64,000 bases of DNA from CAYNRA01 sp046293395 (GCA_046293395.1 JBKBOU010000001.1:1-64000), one strand, 5' to 3'. Shown: positions 6,599 to 16,030, counted from the stretch's first letter. Program-made: numbers and translations. The notes: generated by a model not told the origin, from the letters alone.

Positions 6599-9301
6599 TT
6601 AGTTCTGCCATGTATAATTTTTTTCAAAACTTTCTGAAAGAAAACTAAGGTCACTTTCTAAATCTTCTGAAACTGTCAGCCCTAGGTAAAACGTGGCTCT
6701 TGATAAACCAACATATAGATATTTCAAGAGTAAGTCATTTGATAAATTTTGGTTTTGCAGTTCGTCAAGATTATGAAAGAAAACTGCTTCAAATTCTAAA
6801 CCTTTGATTTTGTCAATTGAAAAAATTCTAACAGTGTTTTTGTCGCCCAATACTTCACCATTCCTGCAAGCTTTAACAAGAATTCCAACATCCGACAATG
6901 TGTCAAGATTACCAAGTTTATTAGCGAAACCTTCAAGTTGATTTTCGTTAGGTAAGAAAATTGCGATTGAAGGGATGGAATCTCCATAGGCTTTATAAAT
7001 TTCAATAATTCTTTCAGCTATCCAATCAAGTTTTTCTTCTTCATCGTCTGACACAAGAATTAAAGGCTTTGGTTCGGCTGCATCCTTTTCGATGTACGAT
7101 TTGTAATTAGCCTTGTTACCTGTTGATTTTTCATAAATGGATTGTGCTAAGGAAAGTAAAGTAGGGCTTTGGCGATATGAAACTTCTAAATCTTTTCTTT
7201 CTGTTCCTGCGACAACACTTGAAAAATCTTCCCAAGAATCCAAACCCTCATTTGTCATTCGTTGCATAATATCACCTGAAAGCGTTACAGATGATAATTG
7301 AGGATGTCTAAAGCTGTTAATTGCCAAAAGGTCAATTATAGAAAAGTCTGTTGCTTCATCAATTCCTATTACTGGTTTACAATTATTCTTGTAGGCATTT
7401 AAGTAAGGATGATTAAGGCTGTTGAATTGTCTTTGAAAACTTGCTAGACTGAAACAAACACTATTTGTAAAATGTAGAAGAAGAGCCTGTTCATCGGAAT
7501 GAATTCTGCTGTTTTTATCCTTCTTCACCAATTCATCTAAAATCTGTAAATCCCAATTCTTGTTCTTGGTCGTTAATTGTTCTCGTCTGTGCTTCTTATA
7601 AGTCATTGGTATTTCTCTCAGTACATTAGCTAAAACGCCTTTTATTATTCTTTCAAAGAACTTTTTGAAAAATGCTGTTTGGCCAATTTGGTCATATTCA
7701 ATTTGTTGTTCAACTTCTGGAATTAGCTTCAATAGTTCTCGATCACGTTTACTGAATTTGGTGTTTTTGTCAAATTTCTTCAATGCCTGTTTTCGACAAA
7801 GTGATTTTAACTTGGTAAAAAGTTCTCTTTCAAAATCAAAAGCAGTTTGTTCTTCTTTTTCTTCAAAGTCTTCTAACTCAATTTCAGTATCATCGTCATC
7901 ATCTTCTTCTTCTGTATCTTGGCTGGAATTCTTCCACTGATTCAAAATGTCAGCAAGGGCTACCGCTCTTTCTGAATCTTTTGTAATTATTATTTGAATC
8001 CTTCCTGCAACTTGTTTAATGAGTGAAGAATATTCTTCGGCGATTTTGTCAGATTCAGCTTTGTATGTTTCGTTTAAGTTTAAGAATAGACGTCTTAATT
8101 CATCAATGTTTTTGACGTCCTTCTTGTCATTGAGATATTTTTGGATAGACAATCCTGTATTCTTCCATTTGAACTGTGATACATCTATTTCTGAAACCTT
8201 GCTTAGCTTATCTTTTTGAAAGTCTAAATAGAACTTATTAAGTTCCGATACAATTTCTTGTATATTCTTGGGCTTATTTATAAAAAGGCTTTTTCCTTGC
8301 GACTTATTATAAATCAAAAACGGTCTTTTAGTTGCTGTGTCAACAAGCTTATAAGCTTTGACTAATTCATTTTTATGTGAACCCCAAACTTTTACTCTTT
8401 CTGTGTCGGCTGTCAATTCTTCCATCTTCATGCTGTTGCGAAGGAAAAGTGCAAGCAATTCATTAGGGGAATAAAAAATCCAACTTGTTTTTTGATTAAA
8501 CAGAATGTCCCTTTGACTTTGGTTTAAGGTTGTGTATTCTTCAATTGATGGAGATATGAGAAATTTAATCCGTTGTATGAGCGAAGTAGTTTTTCCTGTT
8601 CCTGGCCCACCGTTTATAATCAATGAGCCGTCAAAAATTTTAGAGCGTTTAATAGATTCCTGAATTGGGTCAAGAATTGGTTGATAACGCAATTCCGCAT
8701 ACTTTCTGATAAAACCTTGAGCTTTATCAAGGTAGGTTTTCATTTCTGCTTCCTTGTCTGCAATACGCTGAATTAGTTGTCGGGCTTCTTGTTCAGTTGC
8801 TTGCTCTAATTTTTCTTTTTCTTTTTCTATCTCAATTTGTAAGGATAGAATTTTTGAAATATTCTGAAATGAATGAGTCTTACTGTCGCCTGCAAGTTTG
8901 ATTATAATGTCTGTTGCATATTCTCCGTCATAAATACTGGGATTGTAGCTTGCTCGGTTGAATATTTCTATTTCGATATTGCCGATGGGTGCTTTAATTA
9001 AATGCCTGCCTTCATGATTAAGAATTAGAATTTCTCCAATTTTAGTATTTTTATAGATTGGCGTTCCATCTTCGGTTATTGTTGACCTGTTCCCAATTTC
9101 GGTTCCTGCAACTGCTCCTGTAATGTCTTCTCTGAATTGAACACCACCTTTATTTTCTTTATTCGTAATCCAAAAAGTAGTGTCTTGGTTCTTAAAAATT
9201 GCTGCTGACCGACCATATGCTGGATTCGAAACGCTAATGGATACTTCCAAGTCTCTATGTCTTCTTATGCTTTTCGCTATTTCTTCAATTATTTCTTTCA
9301 T
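6599..9301 (-). CDS. UvrD/Rep-like superfamily 1 helicase
   Basis: 900 residues from the ATG at 9301. The first ~150 residues are a beta-rich domain I cannot name. A coiled coil follows (EIEKEKEKLEQATEQEARQL), then the P-loop GGPGTGKTTS at about residue 232, an acidic run of Glu and Asp near 460-490, the DEAD-like box VIGIDEATD, the motif IV region LEVSYRQSPTLLSLAQ, and the C-terminal motifs FSIDKIKGLEFEAVFF and YVGLSRA. This is the complete SF1A set, as in UvrD, HelD or GajB. An ATG at 9349 would add 16 residues. It forms an operon with the 60-residue gene downstream. A DNA-processing or defence role is inferred from the setting. Confidence 0.85.
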   Translation of the reverse strand: MKEIIEEIAKSIRRHRDLEVSISVSNPAYGRSAAIFKNQDTTFWITNKENKGGVQFREDITGAVAGTEIGNRSTITEDGTPIYKNTKIGEILILNHEGRHLIKAPIGNIEIEIFNRASYNPSIYDGEYATDIIIKLAGDSKTHSFQNISKILSLQIEIEKEKEKLEQATEQEARQLIQRIADKEAEMKTYLDKAQGFIRKYAELRYQPILDPIQESIKRSKIFDGSLIINGGPGTGKTTSLIQRIKFLISPSIEEYTTLNQSQRDILFNQKTSWIFYSPNELLALFLRNSMKMEELTADTERVKVWGSHKNELVKAYKLVDTATKRPFLIYNKSQGKSLFINKPKNIQEIVSELNKFYLDFQKDKLSKVSEIDVSQFKWKNTGLSIQKYLNDKKDVKNIDELRRLFLNLNETYKAESDKIAEEYSSLIKQVAGRIQIIITKDSERAVALADILNQWKNSSQDTEEEDDDDDTEIELEDFEEKEEQTAFDFERELFTKLKSLCRKQALKKFDKNTKFSKRDRELLKLIPEVEQQIEYDQIGQTAFFKKFFERIIKGVLANVLREIPMTYKKHRREQLTTKNKNWDLQILDELVKKDKNSRIHSDEQALLLHFTNSVCFSLASFQRQFNSLNHPYLNAYKNNCKPVIGIDEATDFSIIDLLAINSFRHPQLSSVTLSGDIMQRMTNEGLDSWEDFSSVVAGTERKDLEVSYRQSPTLLSLAQSIYEKSTGNKANYKSYIEKDAAEPKPLILVSDDEEEKLDWIAERIIEIYKAYGDSIPSIAIFLPNENQLEGFANKLGNLDTLSDVGILVKACRNGEVLGDKNTVRIFSIDKIKGLEFEAVFFHNLDELQNQNLSNDLLLKYLYVGLSRATFYLGLTVSEDLESDLSFLSESFEKNYTWQN

Positions 9302-9358
9302 TAATTGTTTTTTAGGTTTTTGTCTTGTTTGTAGAGTGTTTCCTAGCATGAAGCACAA

Positions 9359-9934
9359 TTCTCTAAATATGCGAAAGCTTTGTCGTACTTCTTGTATTTA
9401 TTTGTACTTTTCATACCCTGTACTCACGACAATTTAGACCTTGGTTTGAAGGACTTTTTTATCCTATGTTCTTTCAAAAAATCACTAAATTCTTTCTCGT
9501 CCTTATCGTTCAATTTTTTGTTGATAAAGACAAAATCCTTGTCATCCATTTTTTTGAAATTTATCATAGCTTCAATCTTGAAAGTCTCCAAATTCACCCA
9601 TCTTTTCCAAACATACCCTTAATTCACTTTTCTTCCAAACTTTTTTATTAAGCGGTCAATTTTGGGAGATAGTTTGCCAAATGAAAGAGTCACACACTTG
9701 TAGCATCGGGCTTTGGATCTAGGTGTAACATCTGATATTTAAGAGTTTAACTGTACTTCTTGCACGAAAGTCCTAACCATCTAAGTATGATTAACCAGCG
9801 TTTTGGATCCTATATAGTTTCCCCATTTTAATACCAACTATCTGAATGGAAAATACATAGTTCTGAAGCTTCGCTGAATACATCTTACATACCTGTTCTT
9901 TGGTAGATGCGTTTAAGCCTTATATGTTGTAGGC
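9359..9934. repeat. Long (~600 bp) cassette spacer, copy 2
   Basis: Second copy of the spacer at 3571-4197, starting ctctaaatatgcgaaag (9361) and ending gcgtttaagccttatat before GTTGTAGGC (9926-9934), the left core of cassette 4. Similarity is high through the 47-codon frame (9424-9567) and the block taaccagcgtttt (9790s). The left core, cacaatt at 9354-9360, is degenerate. Confidence 0.75.
9424..9567 (-). CDS. Possible 47-residue protein in the long spacer, copy 2
   Basis: Counterpart of the frame at 3682-3825, with the same length and no indels; it starts MINFKKMDDKDFVFINKKLN and ends KPRSKLS. See the copy 1 entry for the reservation that conservation may only reflect a recent DNA duplication. 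No family recognised. Confidence 0.3.
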   Translation of the reverse strand: MINFKKMDDKDFVFINKKLNDKDEKEFSDFLKEHRIKKSFKPRSKLS

Positions 9935-9940
9935 AGTGCT

Positions 9941-10840
9941 TTATTTTGATTTTTTAGGATTTTTATCGTTCATTGTTTTCTGTTTTATCCATTGTATTGA
10001 AATGTCAAATGGTGTTGTAATGTCGATAGAGGAAGTATTATGTCCTAATGTTGGAAATAAGGTATATTCAAAAGGTTTGCCTTGAGCTTTAAATGTATTT
10101 ATTTGCTCTATACACAACTTTACAGGAATTTGTATGTCTTTTTCACCAAAAAGCCAAAGTCCGGGAATTGAAAGAGCACTCAAAGAGGTTTTTGGATCAG
10201 TTGCCACAAATTTATACTTGTCGGGGTCATTTTTAGTATGTTCACGAGCATCTGCGTCTGTATGATTTCCCCAAAAGTTATTATCTCCATTCGTATAAAA
10301 CTGAAATCGAAGTTGTTCTAAAGTTGTTATCGTAGGACAACTAAATAAAACCATAAATTCAATGTGTAAATTTTTACTTGCAGTTATTGGAATTATCCAT
10401 CCTGCTTGACTGAACCCAACTAATCCAATTGGTATTTTTTTGTCTTTCAAATAGGTTCGCAATGTTTTTATAGCCTCGTTTGCGTCGCTAGATAATAAAT
10501 TAAGATTAGTAGAATCAATATTATTTGTACCAACAGATGGCCCAACATACACACCACCAGATTCTCCAACACCACGTTTATCATATGTTAGCACAGCAAT
10601 ACCTTCATTGGCAAGTCGTTTAGCGAACTCCATTTCTCTTTTTACTGGATCAGAACCATGAACAATTACAACTGCTGCAAATGGATTTTTAGGCTTTAAA
10701 ATTGAGCCCGCAAGTGTAATGCCTTTACTTTCTAACTTTACATCTTCAATGGTAAAGTCAGCAGTTTGAGAAAGTACTATTTTCGGTGAAAGTATTAATA
10801 GTAACCAAAGTAATAAGTTAGAAAAAAAGGTATTGTTCAT
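9941..10840 (-). CDS. Secreted alpha/beta hydrolase (cassette 4)
   Basis: 299 residues with a Sec signal peptide (MNNTFFSNLLLWLLLILSPK, cleavage after VLSQ). The alpha/beta-hydrolase core follows: VVIVHGSDP (oxyanion strand), YDKRGVGESGG, the nucleophile elbow GLVGFSQAGW with Ser in G-F-S-Q-A, the acid in FGEKD, and the catalytic His in LGHN. It belongs with the peptidase S9/dienelactone-hydrolase-like esterases; the substrate is unknown. It is the only gene of cassette 4, between the matched cores at 9926-9934 and 10887-10895. It is the one cassette protein with a clear signal peptide. Confidence 0.85.
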   Translation of the reverse strand: MNNTFFSNLLLWLLLILSPKIVLSQTADFTIEDVKLESKGITLAGSILKPKNPFAAVVIVHGSDPVKREMEFAKRLANEGIAVLTYDKRGVGESGGVYVGPSVGTNNIDSTNLNLLSSDANEAIKTLRTYLKDKKIPIGLVGFSQAGWIIPITASKNLHIEFMVLFSCPTITTLEQLRFQFYTNGDNNFWGNHTDADAREHTKNDPDKYKFVATDPKTSLSALSIPGLWLFGEKDIQIPVKLCIEQINTFKAQGKPFEYTLFPTLGHNTSSIDITTPFDISIQWIKQKTMNDKNPKKSK

Positions 10841-10886
10841 TTTATTGAATTAAGGAAATTTGTTTTGAGTGGTCGTTTTTAGCATT

Positions 10887-11000
10887 GCCTACAACTCTCT
10901 AACATGCGAAAATTGTCGTATGTATTTCACATCCCGAACCATTCTCACAACAATTTAGAGGCAATTCGGAAGTACACAGTCTTTGCTATTATGGAACATA
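10887..11000. repeat. Cassette 4 right core and truncated spacer
   Basis: The core GCCTACAAC (10887-10895) exactly matches the reverse complement of GTTGTAGGC at 9926. The following ctctctaacatgcgaaaa and tgtcgta...cacaacaatttagag match the beginning of the long spacer in diverged form, then similarity is lost. The cassette array ends here and plasmid-type DNA begins. No gene is seen from 10841 to 11190. Confidence 0.6.
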
Positions 11001-11186
11001 GTATTTTTAGTTTTTCGGTCTATACACTTATCCAAGTTATATAAATTTCTCAGTTTTTCAAATTGTCATCTTCCCTACCAAATCATTCCGGGTTAAGGTT
11101 CTGAAATCCCCAACGCATTTTGTAAATGTACCGCTAGTTTTGGGCTCCATTTGTAGCAGCATTCATCTGTTGCAAGGTTTCTATGT

Positions 11187-11272
11187 TCAATCAATATTTA
11201 TGTAAATACGTATTTGCATAAATCAATAAATACATATTTATGCAAAATATTTATATCATTTCAAGAGATAAT
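11187..11272. repeat. AT-rich palindromic repeat, copy 1 (candidate partition or operator site)
   Basis: Contains atttatgtaaatacgtattt and aaatacatatttatgcaaa, inverted and direct forms of an AAATACATATTTATG-like unit. It is followed by atttcaagagat. The same order of elements occurs at 15941-16056, where the last part is the 5' end of the gene at 16031, so this copy looks like a decayed duplicate of that locus. Confidence 0.6.
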
Positions 11273-11279
11273 AAAATGC

Positions 11280-11307
11280 AAAAGGATAGCTTTTAAGCTA
11301 TCCTTTT
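11280..11307. terminator. Bidirectional rho-independent terminator
   Basis: A perfect 13-bp stem, AAAAGGATAGCTT / AAGCTATCCTTTT, with a two-base loop and A/T runs on both sides. It lies 37 bases beyond the stop of the minus-strand hydrolase gene at 11345 and can end that transcript. Confidence 0.75.
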
Positions 11308-11344
11308 AATACTCTCCAGATATAGTTTTATAGCAATGAATGAC

Positions 11345-12205
11345 CTATTCCTTCAAAAAAGGAGTAATACTTGACCAAACTGCTTCAAAATTATCATTAT
11401 GACAACCATGTCCTGTATTAGGAATAATACTAATCTGATGCTTAGGGATAAACCTGGCACCACTCACTACACGTTCTACCGGATTTCCACCATCACTATC
11501 ACCAGCCATTACCATCACAGGGCATTTGATAGCGCTCAACACCTCTTTACTGATAGTTATTTTGTTATAGTATGCACATAATTCTGTAAACATTTCACTA
11601 AGTCTATTCGGTTCTGGCATCAACTCTAGCTGTTGTTCTATAAATGCTTTATCCATTTTCAATGCCATATCTACTGTCAAATTGAATTCCCTGTCTCCAG
11701 GTTTCAATTCACCCGCTCCAATCACAACCATTTTTTTTACTTTTTCTGGGTACATTTTAGCAAAGTAATATGCTGCGTATCCACCATCACTAAATCCAAT
11801 TACAATTACTTTTTCTTTGGTTACTGCATCAGTAACAGTCATGGCATCAGTGGCACGTTGTTCCAAAGTCATAGATTCAGTACCCAACTCAGATTTACCA
11901 TGTCCGCGAGTAGATATGGCAATTACTTGAAAATTAGACTTTAGCTTATCGATTAAGTCAGCAAACTCAATTGTTGAGCCAAATAGACCACCATGTAGAA
12001 GAACTACTGGTTGACCTTTACCATACACTTCGTAGTAAATTTTTGCATCTTTGGTTTGTGCATATTTCCCAGTTTCCGGATTGTTGCCATAAGGTACTTT
12101 ATTCACCACCACAGAGGGCTGAAAAGCTCTTATTAGCAGTTTTTGACCATACGTATCAAGAACAACAAACATGAATATTAAGAAACAAATAGATTTTAAT
12201 CTCAT
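11345..12205 (-). CDS. Secreted alpha/beta hydrolase
   Basis: 286 residues with a signal peptide (ending DTYGQ). Motifs: VVLLHGGLFG (oxyanion loop), AISTRGHGKSE, nucleophile elbow VIGFSDGGYA, acid in MAGDSDGG, catalytic His in NTGHGCH. The pattern fits small esterases and lactonases of the alpha/beta-hydrolase fold; the substrate is unknown. It follows a carboxylesterase gene on the same strand with a 42-base gap and probably shares its transcript, which then ends at the hairpin 11280-11307. The module lies between two copies of the AT-rich repeat (11187 and 15941), suggesting it entered as a unit. Confidence 0.85.
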   Translation of the reverse strand: MRLKSICFLIFMFVVLDTYGQKLLIRAFQPSVVVNKVPYGNNPETGKYAQTKDAKIYYEVYGKGQPVVLLHGGLFGSTIEFADLIDKLKSNFQVIAISTRGHGKSELGTESMTLEQRATDAMTVTDAVTKEKVIVIGFSDGGYAAYYFAKMYPEKVKKMVVIGAGELKPGDREFNLTVDMALKMDKAFIEQQLELMPEPNRLSEMFTELCAYYNKITISKEVLSAIKCPVMVMAGDSDGGNPVERVVSGARFIPKHQISIIPNTGHGCHNDNFEAVWSSITPFLKE

Positions 12206-12247
12206 AATAACTTACGTTAATCGTGTATTTAATTCGGATGACACTTT

Positions 12248-13777
12248 TTATTTTATCCTTTTTTCCAAAAAGTCAAACTCTTTTTTCAAAAATGAGGGTG
12301 TAGATAGGATTTTATTCTCGGTCACTAAAATTTCACCTTTTTGTTTATCATAGCTATTCCATTCAGGCAAATTTTGCCCATTGGGATTTCCTGTCTTTGC
12401 AAAATTGACCCAATAGCTTGAGAATATATTTTCAATCTCCCTGTCCAATGCACGCCAAGGACGATTCCAAGTATGTAAAGTATGGAGTACATAAGGAACT
12501 TCTGAAGTATGAAAAGCCCCGAAGTTTGGGAAATTGGGTTTGTCTGGTGGCACATGCCCAAACTGATAGACATACGTAGGCTTGGTGTTAAAGTTTGCCA
12601 ATAAGTGTGAAGGCAAGCCTGCAAAATTTAGTAAGGATAGTTTTTGTTTAGTTACCTTAACCTCTTCAATCGTCGTAGCAGGGAAAATACTCAAAAAGTC
12701 CCCTGCTTTGTCACCATATTTTAATAGTGCTTCGTTTTGGTACTCTTCAACTGTCATATTAGAATTTCCTAAAAAACTCCCATCTCCTGTCACCCAACCG
12801 GTTAAAACGGGGGTTTGATTATGCAAACCTTTTTTAAAATGTTCAACCAAATTTACTGGTATAACATATCCGTCCATTGTTGATCCAAACCTACCTAACT
12901 CTTGGCTATTACTCAATATTTGTAATTCATTAGCTGTTTTTTTTCGTAAATCAGCTATTGACACAGTGTTTGCCTTTTTCATGAATAGGCTCCCTTGTTC
13001 TTCTGCCGTTTTCAAATTTTGACCAAGCATATTTGAAAATAAACCCCCACTTTGGGAAATTGCTTTATGAAATAAACCCTTTGCTAAAGGAGAAGCTATC
13101 AAGGCTGTTACACTGAAAGCCCCCGCAGATTGCCCAGCAATTGTAACATTATTAGGGTCTCCACCAAAGGCTGAAATATTTTTTTGTACCCATTGCAAGG
13201 CAGCAATTTGATCTAAAAAACCATAATTTCCAGACACATTATACTCTGATTCTTCGCTTAATTCTGGATGAGCCATGAATCCAAAAACTCCGACACGATA
13301 ATTGAAACTGACGAAAACAACTCCTTTTTTAGCCATTTCTTCTCCATCATAGATAGCACAATTTGCTGAACCACTACTCAGTCCACCGCCGTATATCCAA
13401 ACAAAAACAGGTTTTTTTTCAGATTTAGATTTTGCTGTTGTCCATACGTTTAAGTACAGACAATCTTCACTAAGAGGTTCTGGTTCAGCAATAAATTCTT
13501 CCGTCCAACAATAGAATGCCTCAGGCTTATTTTGCATCGGACTTGCAGAAAAATCGGAACAGGATTTAATCCCTTTCCAATTCTTAACTGGTTGCGGTGC
13601 TTTCCATCGTAAATCTCCAATGGGCGGACTAGCAAAAGGAATCCCCTTAAAAATACGGACAGTATTGTCTTTATTGCTTACGCCTTGGACTTTACCGTTC
13701 GCCGTCTTTACAAGTAACTGTTGAGCTTCTGTATAAAAAGTTAATGACCAAAGAACTAGTGATAGAATAAATCTCAT
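12248..13777 (-). CDS. Secreted type B carboxylesterase
   Basis: 509 residues with a signal peptide (ending TEAQQ). Carboxylesterase type B signatures are complete: FKGIPFASPPIGDLRW near residue 43, EDCLYLNVW near 104, the oxyanion GGG in IYGGGLSSG, and the nucleophile Ser217 in GQSAGA (the usual motif is GESAGG; Glu is Gln here). The C-terminal GAFHTSEVPYVLHTL supplies the catalytic His. It hydrolyses carboxylic esters in the periplasm or outside the cell. It has a homologue of similar design in this window at 22690. It leads a probable operon with the alpha/beta hydrolase at 11345. Confidence 0.9.
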   Translation of the reverse strand: MRFILSLVLWSLTFYTEAQQLLVKTANGKVQGVSNKDNTVRIFKGIPFASPPIGDLRWKAPQPVKNWKGIKSCSDFSASPMQNKPEAFYCWTEEFIAEPEPLSEDCLYLNVWTTAKSKSEKKPVFVWIYGGGLSSGSANCAIYDGEEMAKKGVVFVSFNYRVGVFGFMAHPELSEESEYNVSGNYGFLDQIAALQWVQKNISAFGGDPNNVTIAGQSAGAFSVTALIASPLAKGLFHKAISQSGGLFSNMLGQNLKTAEEQGSLFMKKANTVSIADLRKKTANELQILSNSQELGRFGSTMDGYVIPVNLVEHFKKGLHNQTPVLTGWVTGDGSFLGNSNMTVEEYQNEALLKYGDKAGDFLSIFPATTIEEVKVTKQKLSLLNFAGLPSHLLANFNTKPTYVYQFGHVPPDKPNFPNFGAFHTSEVPYVLHTLHTWNRPWRALDREIENIFSSYWVNFAKTGNPNGQNLPEWNSYDKQKGEILVTENKILSTPSFLKKEFDFLEKRIK

Positions 13778-14006
13778 AAAGTATTTTAATTAGATAGGTT
13801 ACTTAACATTGATTGAAGAAAATACCCATGAGGAAAAAACTACTGATAACATGTAGTAGAACCTAACATTCACCAATATCCTTTGCATACCATGAACTGG
13901 CAAATGTTCTGCATTTCAAATAGTTAAATCGTTTTATTCATGAGATCAAAATGAAGAAGAAAACATATTCAAATTGTATTTCTACATCAAGTTAATTTTT
14001 TTAACT

Positions 14007-14750
14007 CTAAATATCACCTATTTTCCCTTCTTCTTTTTTCTCCTTCAAACCCCTTTTTATTACTTTCAAATCTCTGAAATAACCCGTTGTCGCAATATCA
14101 ACATATAGCCCAACATACCCTTTTTTATTTTCGCCTAACATTTTATTTACTACAAATGAGGAGTATTTCATGTTGTTGATAAACATTTCGGCGGTTTCAC
14201 CATTAATTTCCAATCGCATAGTAATCCACTCATTCAAAGCTACAGGTGCTGAACTCTCATACGAACCTGCTGGAAATTTATCTCTCAAGGTTTGAAACTT
14301 AAAGTCGGGATAAGAAAAATACTGTACTGCATGATTTCTTGCCATTTGGTTATTGACTCTACCTACTTTTGGACGTAAATAAATAGACTCCCAAGCCGAA
14401 TCATCAGCCGCAATCCTGTAATACAAGCCGATGAAACCTGCTGCTGGTGCATAAGGTGATGGATTTTGAATCTGGCTATACATTTTCACTTCGATAGTCC
14501 CATTTTCGAAATCATCAATATCTACTAATCGAGCATAATGACGGTCATCGACAGTTTTTTCTAAATTGTTTTCATCAAAAGGCAATGCCTTCAAATCACG
14601 TTCAATTTTCAACACTTTTTTACCTTGAAAATCAACCACGGAACCTACAACGTTGTGAAGTTCAAAGGTTTGCTTCCCGAACTTGACGGTTTGTCCGAAA
14701 CCTTCAAAAGTAAAAAGACTAATTAGGGATAACAGAATACTTTTTTTCAT
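14007..14750 (-). CDS. Secreted beta-sandwich (LamG/DUF1080-like) protein
   Basis: 247 residues with a signal peptide (ending EGFGQ). The rest resembles a concanavalin-like beta-sandwich: DFENGTIEVKMYSQI, FIGLYYRIA, ALNEWITMRLEINGETAEMFIN, GYVGLYVDIATTGYFRDLKV. This order of strands is typical of 3-keto-glycoside hydrolase-like/DUF1080 proteins. It may bind or cleave a carbohydrate; no catalytic residues can be assigned by eye. It lies alone, 229 bases upstream of the carboxylesterase. Confidence 0.75.
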   Translation of the reverse strand: MKKSILLSLISLFTFEGFGQTVKFGKQTFELHNVVGSVVDFQGKKVLKIERDLKALPFDENNLEKTVDDRHYARLVDIDDFENGTIEVKMYSQIQNPSPYAPAAGFIGLYYRIAADDSAWESIYLRPKVGRVNNQMARNHAVQYFSYPDFKFQTLRDKFPAGSYESSAPVALNEWITMRLEINGETAEMFINNMKYSSFVVNKMLGENKKGYVGLYVDIATTGYFRDLKVIKRGLKEKKEEGKIGDI

Positions 14751-14812
14751 TGTAAACGACTGAAATTATGCTACAAATTGAATATTCGTAGCGATGTTGA
14801 GTTTTAAAACTA

Positions 14813-15025
14813 TTAAGTGTTATTTATCAAAATATATTTGGTTCTAGGGAATTGACTCTGAAATTTTTCAATAATTATTAGATATCTTTTATACTCTTCA
14901 AAAACTTCCGCTTGGTGTGATTTATAGAGTAATGCCCATAGATTAATTAACTACTGAGCTAAATTTTCATCCGTAGTATTGAGAAATTGTACAAACTGCT
15001 TGAAAAATAATTTATGTTCTGCCAC
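14813..15025 (-). pseudogene. Interrupted small reading frame
   Basis: A 70-codon frame from a GTG at 15025 to a TAA at 14813, with one internal TAG (codon 24). The two halves read AEHKLFFKQFVQFLNTT... and LINLWALLYKSHQAEVFEEY..., protein-like and amphipathic. It lies between the Crp gene and the sandwich protein on the same strand. No family recognised; probably a decayed gene, otherwise chance. Nothing else is seen in 14751-15102. Confidence 0.3.
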
Positions 15026-15102
15026 ACTTTATTTTTTTTCAAAATTAGAGTGTGATACACAAAAATCACTTAATCTATATTAAGAAATAGCCTTGATACA
15101 GT

Positions 15103-15681
15103 TTAAAATTTAGTAGATAAATTTTTGCGTATTTTACTCAAAAACTCAGGAGTAATACCTATGTAAGAAGCGATATGAATATTGGGTAAGCGAGATGCTA
15201 AACCTGCGTAGTGTTCGAGGAAATTTAGGTAACGTTGTTCGGCTGTAGAACTGAAAGTTTGTAAAACACGATCTTGTAATTCGATAAATTTGTTTTCGAT
15301 TATTACCTTGAAAACTCTATCGAGCTCTACTATACTCAAGTATAAAAAATAAAGGTCTTTCTGTTCAATTTGTATAATTTCGGAAGCTTCTAAAGCTTCA
15401 ATAAATAATTTACTTTGCTTTTGTGAATGGAAACTTCCGAGATCTGCAATCCAATCGCCTTCTGCAGCAAACTGGATATTGTGTTCAAAACCCTTATCGT
15501 CACTTCCATACATTCTAAAAAGTCCTTTTGTAACATACGTATAATGTTTACAAACAAAACCCTCTTGAAGGATCATCTGACGACGTTTAATTTTTCGTTT
15601 AACAGCTTTTGACTCAATTAATTTCATTTGCTCCTCGTGAAGCTCAATATACTTTTCAAAGTGTTTAAACAGTGCCTCCAT
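15103..15681 (-). CDS. Crp/Fnr-family transcriptional regulator
   Basis: 192 residues: a cNMP-binding-like beta-barrel (RRQMILQEGFVCKHYTYVTK...) and a C-terminal winged helix ending in IHIASYIGITPEFLSKIRKN. It is of the short Bacteroidota Crp-like type, as at 2945-3514. It sits upstream of the esterase cluster on the same strand and is a candidate regulator of it; this is inference from position only. Confidence 0.88.
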   Translation of the reverse strand: MEALFKHFEKYIELHEEQMKLIESKAVKRKIKRRQMILQEGFVCKHYTYVTKGLFRMYGSDDKGFEHNIQFAAEGDWIADLGSFHSQKQSKLFIEALEASEIIQIEQKDLYFLYLSIVELDRVFKVIIENKFIELQDRVLQTFSSTAEQRYLNFLEHYAGLASRLPNIHIASYIGITPEFLSKIRKNLSTKF

Positions 15682-15940
15682 TGGATACTAAATTCTTATA
15701 AAAATCAAATTTAGAAAAGTTGTACGCTCTTCCCAAAACATAGCTACAGTTGTTTCTGGTAATAAATCCTTCAAAGAACACACAAAGAGACTAAATTCGA
15801 CGAGATACACAACCAACAATATTATGGAAATTACAAATCGCATGTAGGGTGTATTTATACTGCGCCTACGCTCAAAGCACTTTCTCGTACATAGGTACAG
15901 CCTTAATATCATATTTACTTGATTTATAGTTCGAATTTAA

Positions 15941-16025
15941 CTCAATCAATATTTATGTAAATATGTATTTATGCAAATGAATTTTTACGTAATTTAGCAA
16001 ATACATAAATACATATTTTTGCATA
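15941..16025. repeat. AT-rich palindromic repeat, copy 2
   Basis: Contains atttatgtaaatatgtattt, atgcaaat and aaatacataaatacatattt directly in front of the start of the gene at 16031, a place fit for an operator or partition site. It matches 11187-11250 closely. Confidence 0.65.
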
Positions 16026-16030
16026 CTATT

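Noticed and set aside
9302..9349. Start of the helicase at 9349
   Set aside because: Kept only as an alternative: the added 16 residues are basic and without family support, while the ATG at 9301 has an A-rich leader; not decisive.
15688..15912. 74-residue minus-strand frame before the Crp gene
   Set aside because: Odd composition, no family, no partner and no convincing ribosome-binding site; one hydrophobic stretch alone is not enough.
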